Of a stretch of 64,000 nucleotides of DNA, positions 9,546 to 17,976 are shown piece after piece. The DNA comes from Aeromicrobium sp. Root495 (GTDB taxonomy: Bacteria > Actinomycetota > Actinomycetes > Propionibacteriales > Nocardioidaceae). The stretch lies in NCBI RefSeq assembly GCF_001426755.1, contig NZ_LMFJ01000001.1:724734-788733 (forward strand), given 5' to 3'. The notes below the pieces were generated by a model. That model was not told the DNA's origin, did not search any database, and saw only the letters and a list, made by a program, of their open reading frames with translations. How positions within the stretch are numbered: position 1 is the stretch's first letter; each line of letters begins with the position of its first letter. Made by a program: the position numbers and the translations under genes.

Positions 9546-11515
9546 GACGCCCAGATGGTGACGCGCTGCGCCGGGTCGAGCCACAGGGCGTCGTCCTCGG
9601 TGACGCCGAAGGCCTCGTAGAAGGCATCGATGTTGCGGACGACCTGGTTGCAGCGGAACTCGGCGGGGGAGTGCGGGTCGACGGTGAGGCGGCGGACCGT
9701 CTCGGCAGGACGCACCTTGGACTGCCAGGCCTGCGCCCACGACATGAAGAACCGCTGGTCGGGGGTGAGCCCGTCGATCGTGGGCTGCTCCGTGCCCTCG
9801 GTGGCGATGCGGAAGGCCCGGAACGCGATGCCCAGACCACCGAGGTCGCCGATGTTCTCGCCGATCGTGAGGGAGCCGTTGACGGTCTGGCCGTCGGCGC
9901 CCTCGGGCGAGAGGGCGTCGTACTGGCCGACGAGGTCCTGGGCGAGGGCGTCGAACGCAGCGCGGTCGTCGTCGGTCCACCAGTTGCGCAGGGCGCCGGT
10001 GCCGTCGTAGTGCGACCCCTGGTCGTCGAAGCCGTGGCCGATCTCGTGGCCGATCACGGCGCCGATGGCCCCGAAGTTGACGGCGTCGTCGGCCTCGGCG
10101 TGGAAGAAGGGCGGCTGCAGGATGGCCGCCGGGAAGACGATCTCGTTCATCGTGGGGTTGTAGTAGGCGTTGACCGTCTGGGGCGTCATGTACCACTCGT
10201 CGCGGTCGATGGGGCTGCCGATCTTGGCCAGCTCACGGTCCATGGCCACCGCGAGAGCACGTCGTGCGTTGCCCAGCAGGTCGGTGGGGTCGGTCTCGAG
10301 CGCGGAGTAGTCCTTGAAGGCGTCGGGGTGACCGATCTTGGGGGTGAAGGCCTCGAGCTTGGCGTGGGCCTCCGCCTTGGTGGCCTCACTCATCCAGGGC
10401 AGCTCGGCGATGCTGCGGCGGTAGGCCTCGATCAGGGCGTCGATGAGCGTCTCCATGCGCGCCTTGGACGCCGGCGGGTAGTGGCGCTCCACGTAGAGGC
10501 GGCCGACAGCCTCACCGACGGCACCCTCCACGAACCCGACCCCGCGCTTCCAGCGGGGCCGGAGCTCGTCGGTGCCGCTCAGGGTCTTGCCGTAGAAGGC
10601 GAAGTTGGCCTCCACGAACGGGGTGGAGAGGTAGGCGGCGGCGGCGTGGACGACCTGCCAGCGGAGCCAGTCCTTCCAGGCCTCGATCTCGGCGTCGACG
10701 AGGAGACCCTGGAGGCCCTCGACGAACGACGGCTGGGCCACGACGGCCTCGGCCAGGACGGCGTCGGGGATCCCGGCCGCAGCCGACCAGACGTCGAGGT
10801 CGAGCGCCGGCAGCAGGGCCTGCAGGCCGGCGCGGTCCACCAGGTTGTAGGTCTTCTGCGCGTCGCGGCACGCCACGCGGTCCCAGTGGTGCTCGGCGAT
10901 GCGGGTCTCGAGGTCGAGGACCCGCTCGGCCCGGCTGCGGGCGTCGTCGAGCCCGGCGAGACCCAGGACGGTCTCGACGTGGTCGACGTAGGCCGCCCGG
11001 ACGGGCGCGAAGTCGTCGCCCGTGTAGTACGACTCGTCGGGCAGGCCGATGCCGCTCTGCACGACGTGCGTGACGTAGCGGTCGGGATGGCCGCGGTCGG
11101 GCGCGATGTAGAGACCGAGGAGGCTTCCCACGCCGGAGCGCTCGAGGCTGCCCAGCGTCCTCACGAGGCTCGCGACGTCGGTGACCGCGTCGACGGCCGC
11201 GAGCTCGGGCTCGAGCGGCGTGGCACCGAGGGCCTCGACGCGCTCGGTGTCCATGAAGCTGCGGTAGAGGTCGCCGATGCGGCGGGCGTCGTCGCCCTCG
11301 ATGGCACCGTCGCGGGCCTGCTCCACGATCTCGCGGACGGCCAGCTCGGACTCGTCGACGAGGTGCACGAACGCCCCGGCGGTGGCGCGGTCGGGCGCGA
11401 TCGCGGCGGTGCTGAGCCACGGCCCGTTGACGTGCCGGAAGAGGTCGTCCTGGGCCCGGACCTGCGGGTCGAGCTGGCGGATGTCGATGGCGGGAGCGGC
11501 GTCATTCTGGGTCAC
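9542..11515 (-). CDS. M13-family zinc metallopeptidase (neprilysin/PepO type)
   Basis: 657 residues, full length for family M13. The zinc-binding H-E-I-G-H is at about residues 490-494, the third-ligand motif G-E-N-I-G-D at about 552-557, and the substrate-binding N-A-Y-Y-N-P at about 447. The N-terminal domain opens with L-F-R-H-V-N-G-P-W, typical of the family. No signal peptide or membrane anchor is present, so the enzyme should be cytoplasmic, as for bacterial PepO-type endopeptidases that degrade peptides up to about 4 kDa. The start is GTG 11515, six bases after a TAGCCT box on this strand. Confidence 0.95.
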   Translation of the reverse strand: MTQNDAAPAIDIRQLDPQVRAQDDLFRHVNGPWLSTAAIAPDRATAGAFVHLVDESELAVREIVEQARDGAIEGDDARRIGDLYRSFMDTERVEALGATPLEPELAAVDAVTDVASLVRTLGSLERSGVGSLLGLYIAPDRGHPDRYVTHVVQSGIGLPDESYYTGDDFAPVRAAYVDHVETVLGLAGLDDARSRAERVLDLETRIAEHHWDRVACRDAQKTYNLVDRAGLQALLPALDLDVWSAAAGIPDAVLAEAVVAQPSFVEGLQGLLVDAEIEAWKDWLRWQVVHAAAAYLSTPFVEANFAFYGKTLSGTDELRPRWKRGVGFVEGAVGEAVGRLYVERHYPPASKARMETLIDALIEAYRRSIAELPWMSEATKAEAHAKLEAFTPKIGHPDAFKDYSALETDPTDLLGNARRALAVAMDRELAKIGSPIDRDEWYMTPQTVNAYYNPTMNEIVFPAAILQPPFFHAEADDAVNFGAIGAVIGHEIGHGFDDQGSHYDGTGALRNWWTDDDRAAFDALAQDLVGQYDALSPEGADGQTVNGSLTIGENIGDLGGLGIAFRAFRIATEGTEQPTIDGLTPDQRFFMSWAQAWQSKVRPAETVRRLTVDPHSPAEFRCNQVVRNIDAFYEAFGVTEDDALWLDPAQRVTIWAS

Positions 11516-11520
11516 GTGGC

Positions 11521-11527
11521 TAGGCTA
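11521..11527. promoter_or_regulatory. Overlapping bidirectional -10 box TAGGCTA
   Basis: The whole gap between two divergent GTG starts is 17 bases (11516-11532). On the plus strand TAGGCT (11521-11526) ends six bases before GTG 11533. On the minus strand TAGCCT (11527-11522) ends six bases before GTG 11515. One near-palindromic heptamer thus supplies the -10 for both leaderless genes. Confidence 0.65.
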
Positions 11528-11532
11528 CCGAC

Positions 11533-12351
11533 GTGTCGAAGCAGCGTCCTGCCCGTCTGACCGTCCTGCGTGCGTCCGACGTCACGCCCCACATGCGCAG
11601 GCTCGTCCTGGGCGACGGCCCCGAGGCCGCCGGGTTCGACCAGCTCGTGGCCGGCTGGAACCGCCACACCGACTCGTACGTGAAGCTCGTGTTCCTGGCC
11701 TCGGGGTTCGAGTACCCCGACCCCCTCGACCTCGACGAGGTGCGCGAGACCATGCCTCCCGAGGCGTGGCCCATCCTGCGGACCTACACGATCAGGCGCA
11801 TCGACCTCGAGGCGCGCGAGGTCTGGATCGACTTCGTGGTGCACGGCGACGCCGGCGTGGCAGGGCCTTGGGCGGCCCAGGCCCAGCCCGGGGACACCAT
11901 CCACCTGCGCGGCCCCGGTGGGGCGTACAGCCCGGACCCGGCCGCCGACCATCACCTCCTGGTGGGCGACGAGGCAGCACTGCCGGCCATCCTGGCGGCC
12001 ATCGAGTCGCTGCCCTCCGGTGCGGCCGCCACGGCGTTCGTCGAGGTGGCCGAAGGCTCCGAGGAGCAGCCCGTCGCCACGGCAGGCGACGTCGAGGTCC
12101 TGTGGCTGCACCGGGGTGACGCCGAGCCCGGCAGCACGAGCCTGCTCGACGACGCGGTACGGGCCTGGGACTGGCCCGACGGCGTCGTGCACGCGTTCGT
12201 CCACGGCGAGTCCACGCTGCTGCGCACGGTCCGCCCGTACGTGAAGGACGAGCAGGGCGTGCCGCGCGACGGCCTGTCGGTCTCGGCGTACTGGCGCCTC
12301 GGCGACACCGAGGAGTCCTTCCGCACCTGGAAGTCCCAGCAGTCCACCTGA
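11533..12351 (+). CDS. Siderophore-interacting protein, FAD-dependent ferric reductase (ViuB/SIP)
   Basis: 272 residues, normal for the SIP family, which releases iron from imported siderophores by reduction with NAD(P)H. The FAD-binding R-T-Y-T-I-R is at about residues 90-95. The nucleotide-binding part has G-D-E-A-A-L-P-A-I (about 147-155), and the C-terminus carries the family's Y-W-R-x-G (here AYWRLG). There is no signal peptide, fitting a cytosolic enzyme. No iron-box operator is seen in the 17-base upstream gap. It diverges from the M13 peptidase with which it shares a promoter core. Confidence 0.92.
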   Translation: MSKQRPARLTVLRASDVTPHMRRLVLGDGPEAAGFDQLVAGWNRHTDSYVKLVFLASGFEYPDPLDLDEVRETMPPEAWPILRTYTIRRIDLEAREVWIDFVVHGDAGVAGPWAAQAQPGDTIHLRGPGGAYSPDPAADHHLLVGDEAALPAILAAIESLPSGAAATAFVEVAEGSEEQPVATAGDVEVLWLHRGDAEPGSTSLLDDAVRAWDWPDGVVHAFVHGESTLLRTVRPYVKDEQGVPRDGLSVSAYWRLGDTEESFRTWKSQQST

Positions 12352-12357
12352 CCGGGT

Positions 12358-12372
12358 CCGCTCAGCGAGCGG
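12358..12372. terminator. Short hairpin between convergent genes
   Basis: CCGCTC-agc-GAGCGG between the SIP gene and the convergent glycosyltransferase. No T-run follows on either strand, so efficiency as a terminator is uncertain. Confidence 0.35.
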
Positions 12373-12375
12373 GCG

Positions 12376-13608
12376 TCAACGCAGGTGGAGGACCTTGCGG
12401 TTCGCGACGTGGGCGAGCCACAGCATGAGCCGCTCGAGGGGTGCGAGGGGTGTGCCGCGCCACGGCTGGAGCGCGTCGTGCCGGTAGTACAGGCTGCGCA
12501 GGCGGTTCCCGAGGGTGCGGGGGAGCCGGGCGGGCTCGGGGAGCCCGGCCGCACGTCGGGCGAGCAGGTCCTCCACGTCCTGGACCCACGTGTCGTCGCC
12601 GTCGTCGTGGAAGTAGTTGTCCGCCGCCCACCGGGTGTCTGCGCGGTGGAAGCGTCCGGCCACGACGTCGTCGGTGGTGCCCAGCAGCCGGCTCCCGACG
12701 AAGAGGGAGTTCATGTGGGCGTCGTCGATCCCGAAGTCGGTGAGGATCACCGCGGGGACGTCGGCGGCCATGGCCTCCAGCACGGCGGAGGAGCTCACGG
12801 TGACGAGCGCGGCGGCGTCCTCGAGGTGCTCGGCCATGGGACCGTCGGCGAAGACCAGGTTGCTGGGCAGGTCGAGGTCGTGCGCGAGGTCCACGTAGCT
12901 CGCGCCGCCGCGGTGCGCCTCGCTCTCGCCGGCCTGGGCCCGGAGCTTCACGACGACGCGGCGGTCGGGGCGGGCGCGCGCCGCATCGGCGAGCCGTTGG
13001 AGCAGCCGACGCCGGTCCTCGGTGGCCGCCGGGACCAGTGACTGCGGCGCGAAGACCACCGAGGTCCCGTGCGCCGGGCGGCCGTCCGTCGCAGCACTCG
13101 CGCGGACGTGGGCGAGGAACGGCAGGGTCGCGAGGGTGGTGCGGTGCCGGACCTCGTGGCGGCGCGCGACCGCCGAGATCTCCTCGACCTCGCGGTGGCT
13201 GTGCGTGACGAAGAGGTCGGCGCCGCGGCGCAGGTTCACGTCGTACCACTGGACCGGCAGAGCGATGCCGGCCACGCCGGTGACGACGACCGGCCGGTCC
13301 GGTCGGCCCTCGAGCCAGCGGACGACGTGGGGCACGGCGTGGGCCCGGGTGGCGAGCAGGAGGACGTCGGGGGCCCACTCCGCCACCAGGCGACGGAGCG
13401 AGCGCGCATCGACCCGCTCCACGTCGTCCACGGAGAACGGCGTGCGTGTCAGTGCCTCGGTGACCTGGCGCTCGCTGGGCGCGCCCTGGGCCTCCAGGAC
13501 CACGAGCCGTGCAGACCACCCGGAGGGCAGCCGACCGGCCAGGGAGCCGGCCCACTTGACGTACGAGTCCGAGTCGGTGACGGCGAGGAAGCGGACAGAG
13601 CGACTCAC
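12376..13608 (-). CDS. DUF6716-type putative glycosyltransferase, paralogue 1
   Basis: 410 residues, GT-B-like in layout. The N-terminus has V-T-D-S-D-S-Y-V-K-W (about 10-19), shared with the 18849 paralogue. The middle has V-V-V-K-L-R-A-Q-A-G-E, where CDP-glycerol transferases would have K-P-H-P. The C-terminal half has V-S-S-S-A-V-L-E-A followed by D-F-G. The family name is from memory and the acceptor is unknown. It diverges from the CDP-ribitol synthase, so a role in a ribitol-containing wall polymer is inferred from position. Start GTG 13608 follows TAGCGT by seven bases. Confidence 0.65.
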   Translation of the reverse strand: MSRSVRFLAVTDSDSYVKWAGSLAGRLPSGWSARLVVLEAQGAPSERQVTEALTRTPFSVDDVERVDARSLRRLVAEWAPDVLLLATRAHAVPHVVRWLEGRPDRPVVVTGVAGIALPVQWYDVNLRRGADLFVTHSHREVEEISAVARRHEVRHRTTLATLPFLAHVRASAATDGRPAHGTSVVFAPQSLVPAATEDRRRLLQRLADAARARPDRRVVVKLRAQAGESEAHRGGASYVDLAHDLDLPSNLVFADGPMAEHLEDAAALVTVSSSAVLEAMAADVPAVILTDFGIDDAHMNSLFVGSRLLGTTDDVVAGRFHRADTRWAADNYFHDDGDDTWVQDVEDLLARRAAGLPEPARLPRTLGNRLRSLYYRHDALQPWRGTPLAPLERLMLWLAHVANRKVLHLR

Positions 13609-13615
13609 CTCCCTG

Positions 13616-13621
13616 ACGCTA
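13616..13621 (-). promoter_or_regulatory. -10 hexamer TAGCGT for glycosyltransferase paralogue 1
   Basis: Read on the minus strand, TAGCGT is followed by seven bases and GTG 13608. The intervening AGGGAG is too close to the start to act as a normal ribosome-binding site. Confidence 0.5.
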
Positions 13622-13714
13622 GGCAGGAGGGACGTGGGACGGGGGACGCGCAGCCGTACGGCGGATGAACACTGCCGGACGGTCCGGGTGCCCCGGGAAC
13701 CAAAGCCGTACCGG

Positions 13715-13720
13715 TACCCT
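13715..13720 (+). promoter_or_regulatory. -10 hexamer TACCCT for the CDP-ribitol synthase
   Basis: TACCCT ends six bases before GTG 13727 and fixes the start; the open frame itself extends more than 200 codons further upstream as a GC-rich artefact over the divergent gene. Confidence 0.6.
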
Positions 13721-13726
13721 CGACGG

Positions 13727-15136
13727 GTGACTCAACTGCGCAACGTGGCCGTGATCCTCGCTGGTGGAACCGGCACCCGGGTGGGACTCTCCATCCCCAA
13801 GCAGCTCATCAAGATTGCCGGCAAGACCATCATCGAGCACACGATCGCCGCGTTCCAGGCCTCGAACCAGATCGACGAGATCGTCATCCTCATGACGCCC
13901 GGCCACCTGGACCCCGTGCGCGCCGTGGTCGACGGCGGCGGCTACAGCAAGGTCACCCAGATCCTCGAGGGCGGCGCCACGCGCAACGAGACCACGAGCC
14001 GTGCGCTCGAGGCCCTCGGCGAGGAGGAGTGCAACGTGCTCTTCCACGACGCCGTGCGCCCGCTCGTCTCGCAGACCATCATCGACGACGTCGTGGCGGC
14101 GCTCAGCCAGTACGAGGCCGTCGACACGGCCATCCCCTCGGCAGACACCGTCGTGCAGGTCGACGAGGAGACCGAGGCCATCGCCGACGTCCTGCCCCGC
14201 CACCTCCTGCGCCGTGGCCAGACGCCGCAGGCCTTCCGGTCCTCCGTCATCCGCCGCGCCTACGAGCTGGCCTGGAAGGACCCCGGCTTCACCGCCACCG
14301 ACGACTGCACCGTCGTGCTGCGCTACCTGCCCGACGTGCCGATCGCCGTTGTGGCCGGTCACGAGCGCAACATGAAGGTCACCGAGCCCATCGACGTCTA
14401 CATCGCCGACAAGCTCTTCCAGCTGGCCTCGGCCGACGCCCCCGACCAGCTCGACGACGAGCAGTACCGCTCGGCGCTGGCCGGCAAGACCATGGTGGTC
14501 TTCGGCGGCTCCTACGGCATCGGCGGCGACATCGCCGACCTCGCCAAGAGCTTCGGCGCCACGGTCTTCACGTTCTCGCGCTCCTCCACCAACACGCACG
14601 TGGACCGCCGCGAGGACGTCGCCGCGGCCGCTGCCGCGGTGCTGGCCAAGAGCGACTCGATCGACTTCGTCGTGAACACAGCGGGCATCCTGCCGCTCGG
14701 TGACCTCGCCGACGTGACCGAGGAGACCATCTACGCCGCCACGGAGGTGAACTACCTCGCGCCCATCTTCATCGCGCAGGAGTTCTACCCCCATCTCGCG
14801 GAGTCGCAGGGCTCGCTCCTGCTGTTCACGTCGTCGTCGTACACGCGGGGACGCAAGGGCTACTCGCTGTACTCCTCGGCCAAGGCCGCCGTGGTCAACC
14901 TGACGCAGGCCCTCGCCGACGAGTGGTCGGGCGAGGTGCGGGTCAACTGCGTCAACCCCGAGCGAACCGGCACGCCCATGCGCACCAAGGCGTTCGGCGA
15001 CGAGCCCGCGGGCACGCTGCTGGAGTCGTCGGTCGTGGCCCGTCGCTCGCTCGACGTCATGCTGTCCCAGCAGACGGGCCACATCATCGACATCCGTCGC
15101 GAGGACGGCCCCGCCGCCATCGGCGGGGGAAGCTAG
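13727..15136 (+). CDS. Bifunctional CDP-ribitol synthase: cytidylyltransferase fused to SDR ribulose-5-phosphate reductase
   Basis: 469 residues. Residues 1-235 are an IspD/TarI-type cytidylyltransferase: L-A-G-G-T-G-T-R at 11-18, I-P-K-Q at 23-26 and H-D-A-V-R-P-L. Residues about 250-469 are a short-chain reductase: F-G-G-S-Y-G-I-G-G nucleotide site (259-267), N-T-A-G-I, and the catalytic Tyr382/Lys386 of YxxxK. This is the architecture of Acs1/Bcs1 of Haemophilus influenzae, which reduces ribulose-5-phosphate and makes CDP-ribitol. The Gram-positive TarJ enzyme is a zinc MDR protein instead. The product would feed a poly(ribitol phosphate) or ribitol-decorated wall polymer. Confidence 0.88.
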   Translation: MTQLRNVAVILAGGTGTRVGLSIPKQLIKIAGKTIIEHTIAAFQASNQIDEIVILMTPGHLDPVRAVVDGGGYSKVTQILEGGATRNETTSRALEALGEEECNVLFHDAVRPLVSQTIIDDVVAALSQYEAVDTAIPSADTVVQVDEETEAIADVLPRHLLRRGQTPQAFRSSVIRRAYELAWKDPGFTATDDCTVVLRYLPDVPIAVVAGHERNMKVTEPIDVYIADKLFQLASADAPDQLDDEQYRSALAGKTMVVFGGSYGIGGDIADLAKSFGATVFTFSRSSTNTHVDRREDVAAAAAAVLAKSDSIDFVVNTAGILPLGDLADVTEETIYAATEVNYLAPIFIAQEFYPHLAESQGSLLLFTSSSYTRGRKGYSLYSSAKAAVVNLTQALADEWSGEVRVNCVNPERTGTPMRTKAFGDEPAGTLLESSVVARRSLDVMLSQQTGHIIDIRREDGPAAIGGGS

Positions 15137-15146
15137 GCACCCTCAC

Positions 15147-15179
15147 GCCCGACGCTTCGCGACCGTCTGCCGGTCGGGC
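15147..15179. terminator. Hairpin between convergent wall-polymer genes
   Basis: GCCCGAC (15147-15153) pairs with GTCGGGC (15173-15179); an alternative inner stem CGACCG-tctgc-CGGTCG lies inside. It occupies the gap between the CDP-ribitol synthase and the convergent paralogue 2. No T-run. Confidence 0.45.
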
Positions 15180-15184
15180 CAGCC

Positions 15185-16504
15185 CTAGAGCTTCTTGATG
15201 CGGCGCTGGTTGCGCCACTTCTTGAGCGGCTTGAGCGCGGCGGGCGGGACGAGCCAGATCCCGAGCTGCAGCGCGGTGCCCTTGACGAGGCCGTGGCGCC
15301 GCCGACGGCGCGCCCAGGGACCGGGCGGCTCGGGCACCTCGCCGCTGAGCCGCGCGCGGTGCAGCTCGAGCGCGCCCTGCTGGTAGGGCGACGTCATGGC
15401 GGCGAGCGAGGGTCGCTCACCGGTGGCGAGCAGCTTCTCGACGCGGTCCACCACGGCCTGGGCCGGCGTCACGGAACGCCCGCCGAACCAGGAGTCCACC
15501 CACGCCGCGGAGGGTGTGCCGATGTCGTCGACCTCCAGCTGGTCGAAGGTCCGGAGCAGGCCCGAGTCGAGGAAGACGTGGTTGCCGTAGCGCTCGTGGA
15601 CCCCGAGGTCGAGGACGAGGGCGACCCGGACCCCGTGGTCGACCGCCTCGAGGCACGCCGTCGACGACATCGTGACGAGCAGGTCGGTCTCGCCGAGGAG
15701 CTGGGGGACCGGGCGGTAGTCGACGGTGAAGTTGGACGGGAGGGCGTCGCCGGAGAGCAGCTCCTCGGGGTGGTGGTGCATGCGGTGGAAGGTGTCCTCG
15801 CCCTGGCGGTGGCGGGGCTTGAGCAGGACGCGTCGGTCGGGGTGCCGGCGGGCGTAGGCGGCGAGGCGGCGGTACACGTACAGCCGGTCCGCGGCGGTGT
15901 CGGGGACGGTGGGCTGGTCGGCGAACAGCACGGTCCGCACGGGCGCGGAGGGCTGCGGCCGCGGGCTGGTGGAGAGGATGGGTAGCCCGGACAGCAGCAG
16001 GTTGCCGGGGTCGATCTCCAGCCGGCGGGCCACCTCGCGGAAGTGGTCGAGCTCGTGGCGGGCGTTCACCGCCACGACGTCGGCGCCGCTGCGGTCGAGG
16101 TAGCCGGCAGTGATCTTCTCGATGATGACCCCCACCCACCCGGCCACGACCACGGGCGCGGGCTCCTGGCGTGGCTCGGCCGCCATGCGCTCCGTCAGGT
16201 CGAGGGTGAAGTGGCGGACCTGCGGGCCGGCGAGGGCCAGGACGACGACGTCGACGTCCAGGGCCAGGTCGAGGATCTCGTCCTTCCAGACGAGGTCGAC
16301 CTGGTCGGCGCCGGCCGCCCGGACCTGGTCCTTCGACAGCGCCACCCGTTCACGCGGGGCGACGTAGCGGCACTCGAACCCACGCTCCCGGAGCTCGGAC
16401 CCGAGGTGGGCGGCCCACTTCAGCTGTGAGTCGAACGCGGCCACGAGCAGGGCGCGCGGCGCGCGGGCGGGTCGGGTCACTGGGTCTCCGGTGCTGGTGT
16501 CCAC
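15185..16504 (-). CDS. DUF6716-type putative glycosyltransferase, paralogue 2
   Basis: 439 residues from GTG 16504, chosen because TAGCGT lies seven bases upstream; the frame stays open further but with atypical sequence. It has F-D-S-Q-L-K-W-A (compare D-S-Y-V-K-W in the other two), V-L-L-K-P-R-H-R-Q-G-E, and M-S-S-T-A-C-L-E-A with D-L-G. It is the most diverged of the three paralogues and carries an extra basic C-terminus (R-R-R-R-R and K-K-W-R-N-Q-R-R) that could bind the membrane surface. It diverges from the nonulosonic-acid genes, so transfer of a nonulosonic acid or a neighbouring sugar is a position-based guess. Confidence 0.65.
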   Translation of the reverse strand: MDTSTGDPVTRPARAPRALLVAAFDSQLKWAAHLGSELRERGFECRYVAPRERVALSKDQVRAAGADQVDLVWKDEILDLALDVDVVVLALAGPQVRHFTLDLTERMAAEPRQEPAPVVVAGWVGVIIEKITAGYLDRSGADVVAVNARHELDHFREVARRLEIDPGNLLLSGLPILSTSPRPQPSAPVRTVLFADQPTVPDTAADRLYVYRRLAAYARRHPDRRVLLKPRHRQGEDTFHRMHHHPEELLSGDALPSNFTVDYRPVPQLLGETDLLVTMSSTACLEAVDHGVRVALVLDLGVHERYGNHVFLDSGLLRTFDQLEVDDIGTPSAAWVDSWFGGRSVTPAQAVVDRVEKLLATGERPSLAAMTSPYQQGALELHRARLSGEVPEPPGPWARRRRRHGLVKGTALQLGIWLVPPAALKPLKKWRNQRRIKKL

Positions 16505-16725
16505 GCCCTGCACGCTAACCGTGACCGGGCGCCGCGCCCGAGCCACGAGGCGTGGCTTCACCGACTGTTGGCCCAGGCTTTCCCCCGGCGTCGCCGGGGT
16601 CCGGCTAGCGGTCATCCCGACCCCTTCCACATCGCCGCAGGTCACGCCGGGAAGCCGCGTGACGTTCTCCGACGCGAACGTCGGCGTTCACCTCGCGGTC
16701 GGAACCCGTGCCTACGTTCGGCGCC
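16505..16725. promoter_or_regulatory. 221-base divergent regulatory region
   Basis: Contains TAGCGT on the minus strand (16517-16512) for paralogue 2 and TACGTT (16713-16718) for the NeuA gene, each seven bases from its start. Between them are a perfect palindrome CCCCGGCG-t-CGCCGGGG (16583-16599) and an inverted repeat GACGTTC-N8-GAACGTC (16661-16682). The second is about 54 bases before the predicted NeuA start and could be an operator. No coding region is seen. Confidence 0.5.
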
Positions 16726-17976
16726 ATGACCACCGAGCTGCTGACCACCGAGACGGACCTGCAGGAGGCGCCCGTCGCGCCCCTGCCGGCCATGGACGTG
16801 TGCGCCATCATCCCGGCGCGCGGCGGGTCCAAGGGCGTGCCGCGCAAGAACCTGCGTCCCCTGGGGGGCGAGCCGCTCGTGACCCGCGCCGTCCGCAGCG
16901 TGCGCGGCGTGGCGGGCATCGACGAGGTGGTGGTGTCCACCGACGACGCCGAGATCGCGTACGCCGCCCGTTCGGCCGGGGCCTGGGTCGTCGACCGCCC
17001 CGAGCGCCTGGCCGGCGACACCGCCTCCTCGGAGTCGGCCCTGCAGCACGCACTGGGCCAGCTCGCGTCGCGCGGGGCCGTCCCCGACGTCGTGGTGTTC
17101 GTCCAGGCCACGAGCCCGTTCATCGATCCGGCGGACCTGCAGCGCGCCGTCGCCCTCGTCCAGGACGACGAGTGCGACGTGGCGTTCAGCGTCACCCGCA
17201 CGCACGACCACCTCTGGCGCCTCGGGCCGAACGGGCCGGTCGGCGTGAACCACGAGGTCGGGCGACGCCTGCGACGCCAGGACCGCGACGCCGAGTTCTG
17301 CGAGACCGGCGCGTTCTACGTCATGCGCACCTCCGGCTTCCTCGAGCACGGCCACCGCTTCTTCGGGCGGATCCGCATGGTCGAGGTCGACGTCCGCGAC
17401 GCCCTGGAGATCGACACCGAGCACGACCTGCGCCTGGCCGAGGAGCTCCTGCTGCGCCGTGAGGCGGAGGCCTCCGACCCGGCCGCATCGCCCATCCCGG
17501 CGCGCGCCGTCGTGACCGACTTCGACGGCGTCCACACCGACGACAGCGTGCGGCTCGACCAGCACGGCGTCGAGTCGGTGGTCGTGAGCCGCTCCGACGG
17601 CATGGGCGTGGCCCAGCTCAAGCGCGCCGGCCGACCCGTCCTCGTGCTGTCCACGGAGACGAACCCCGTGGTCTCGGCCCGTGCCGACAAGCTCGGCGTG
17701 CAGGCCATCACCGGCTGCGACGACAAGATCACCGCGCTGCGGGCCTGGGCGCAGGAGATCGGCGTCGGGCTGCACGACATCGCGTACCTCGGCAACGACG
17801 TGAACGACGTCGAGTGCCTCATGAGCGTGGGCTGGCCGGTCGTCCCGGCCGACGCCCACCCGGCCGCCCGCGTGGTGGCCCGACACGTGCTCCGCCGCCC
17901 CGGTGGCGACGGAGCGGTACGGGAGCTCGCAGATCGCGTGCTCTCCGCGTCCCAGGAAGGACCGCACCATGGCTGA
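16726..17976 (+). CDS. neuA: CMP-nonulosonate cytidylyltransferase fused to HAD phosphatase
   Basis: 416 residues. The N-terminal domain is a NeuA/KdsB-type enzyme with I-I-P-A-R-G-G-S-K-G-V-P-R-K-N-L (28-43) and Q-A-T-S-P-F. The C-terminal domain from about 255 is a KDO8P-phosphatase-like HAD: D265-F-D267-G-V-H nucleophile motif, L-S-T-E-T, then G-N-D-V-N-D. It should activate a nonulosonic acid with CTP and dephosphorylate its 9-phosphate precursor. No NeuC-type epimerase is nearby, so Kdn made from mannose-6-phosphate is as likely as Neu5Ac. It overlaps NeuB by eight bases. Confidence 0.85.
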   Translation: MTTELLTTETDLQEAPVAPLPAMDVCAIIPARGGSKGVPRKNLRPLGGEPLVTRAVRSVRGVAGIDEVVVSTDDAEIAYAARSAGAWVVDRPERLAGDTASSESALQHALGQLASRGAVPDVVVFVQATSPFIDPADLQRAVALVQDDECDVAFSVTRTHDHLWRLGPNGPVGVNHEVGRRLRRQDRDAEFCETGAFYVMRTSGFLEHGHRFFGRIRMVEVDVRDALEIDTEHDLRLAEELLLRREAEASDPAASPIPARAVVTDFDGVHTDDSVRLDQHGVESVVVSRSDGMGVAQLKRAGRPVLVLSTETNPVVSARADKLGVQAITGCDDKITALRAWAQEIGVGLHDIAYLGNDVNDVECLMSVGWPVVPADAHPAARVVARHVLRRPGGDGAVRELADRVLSASQEGPHHG

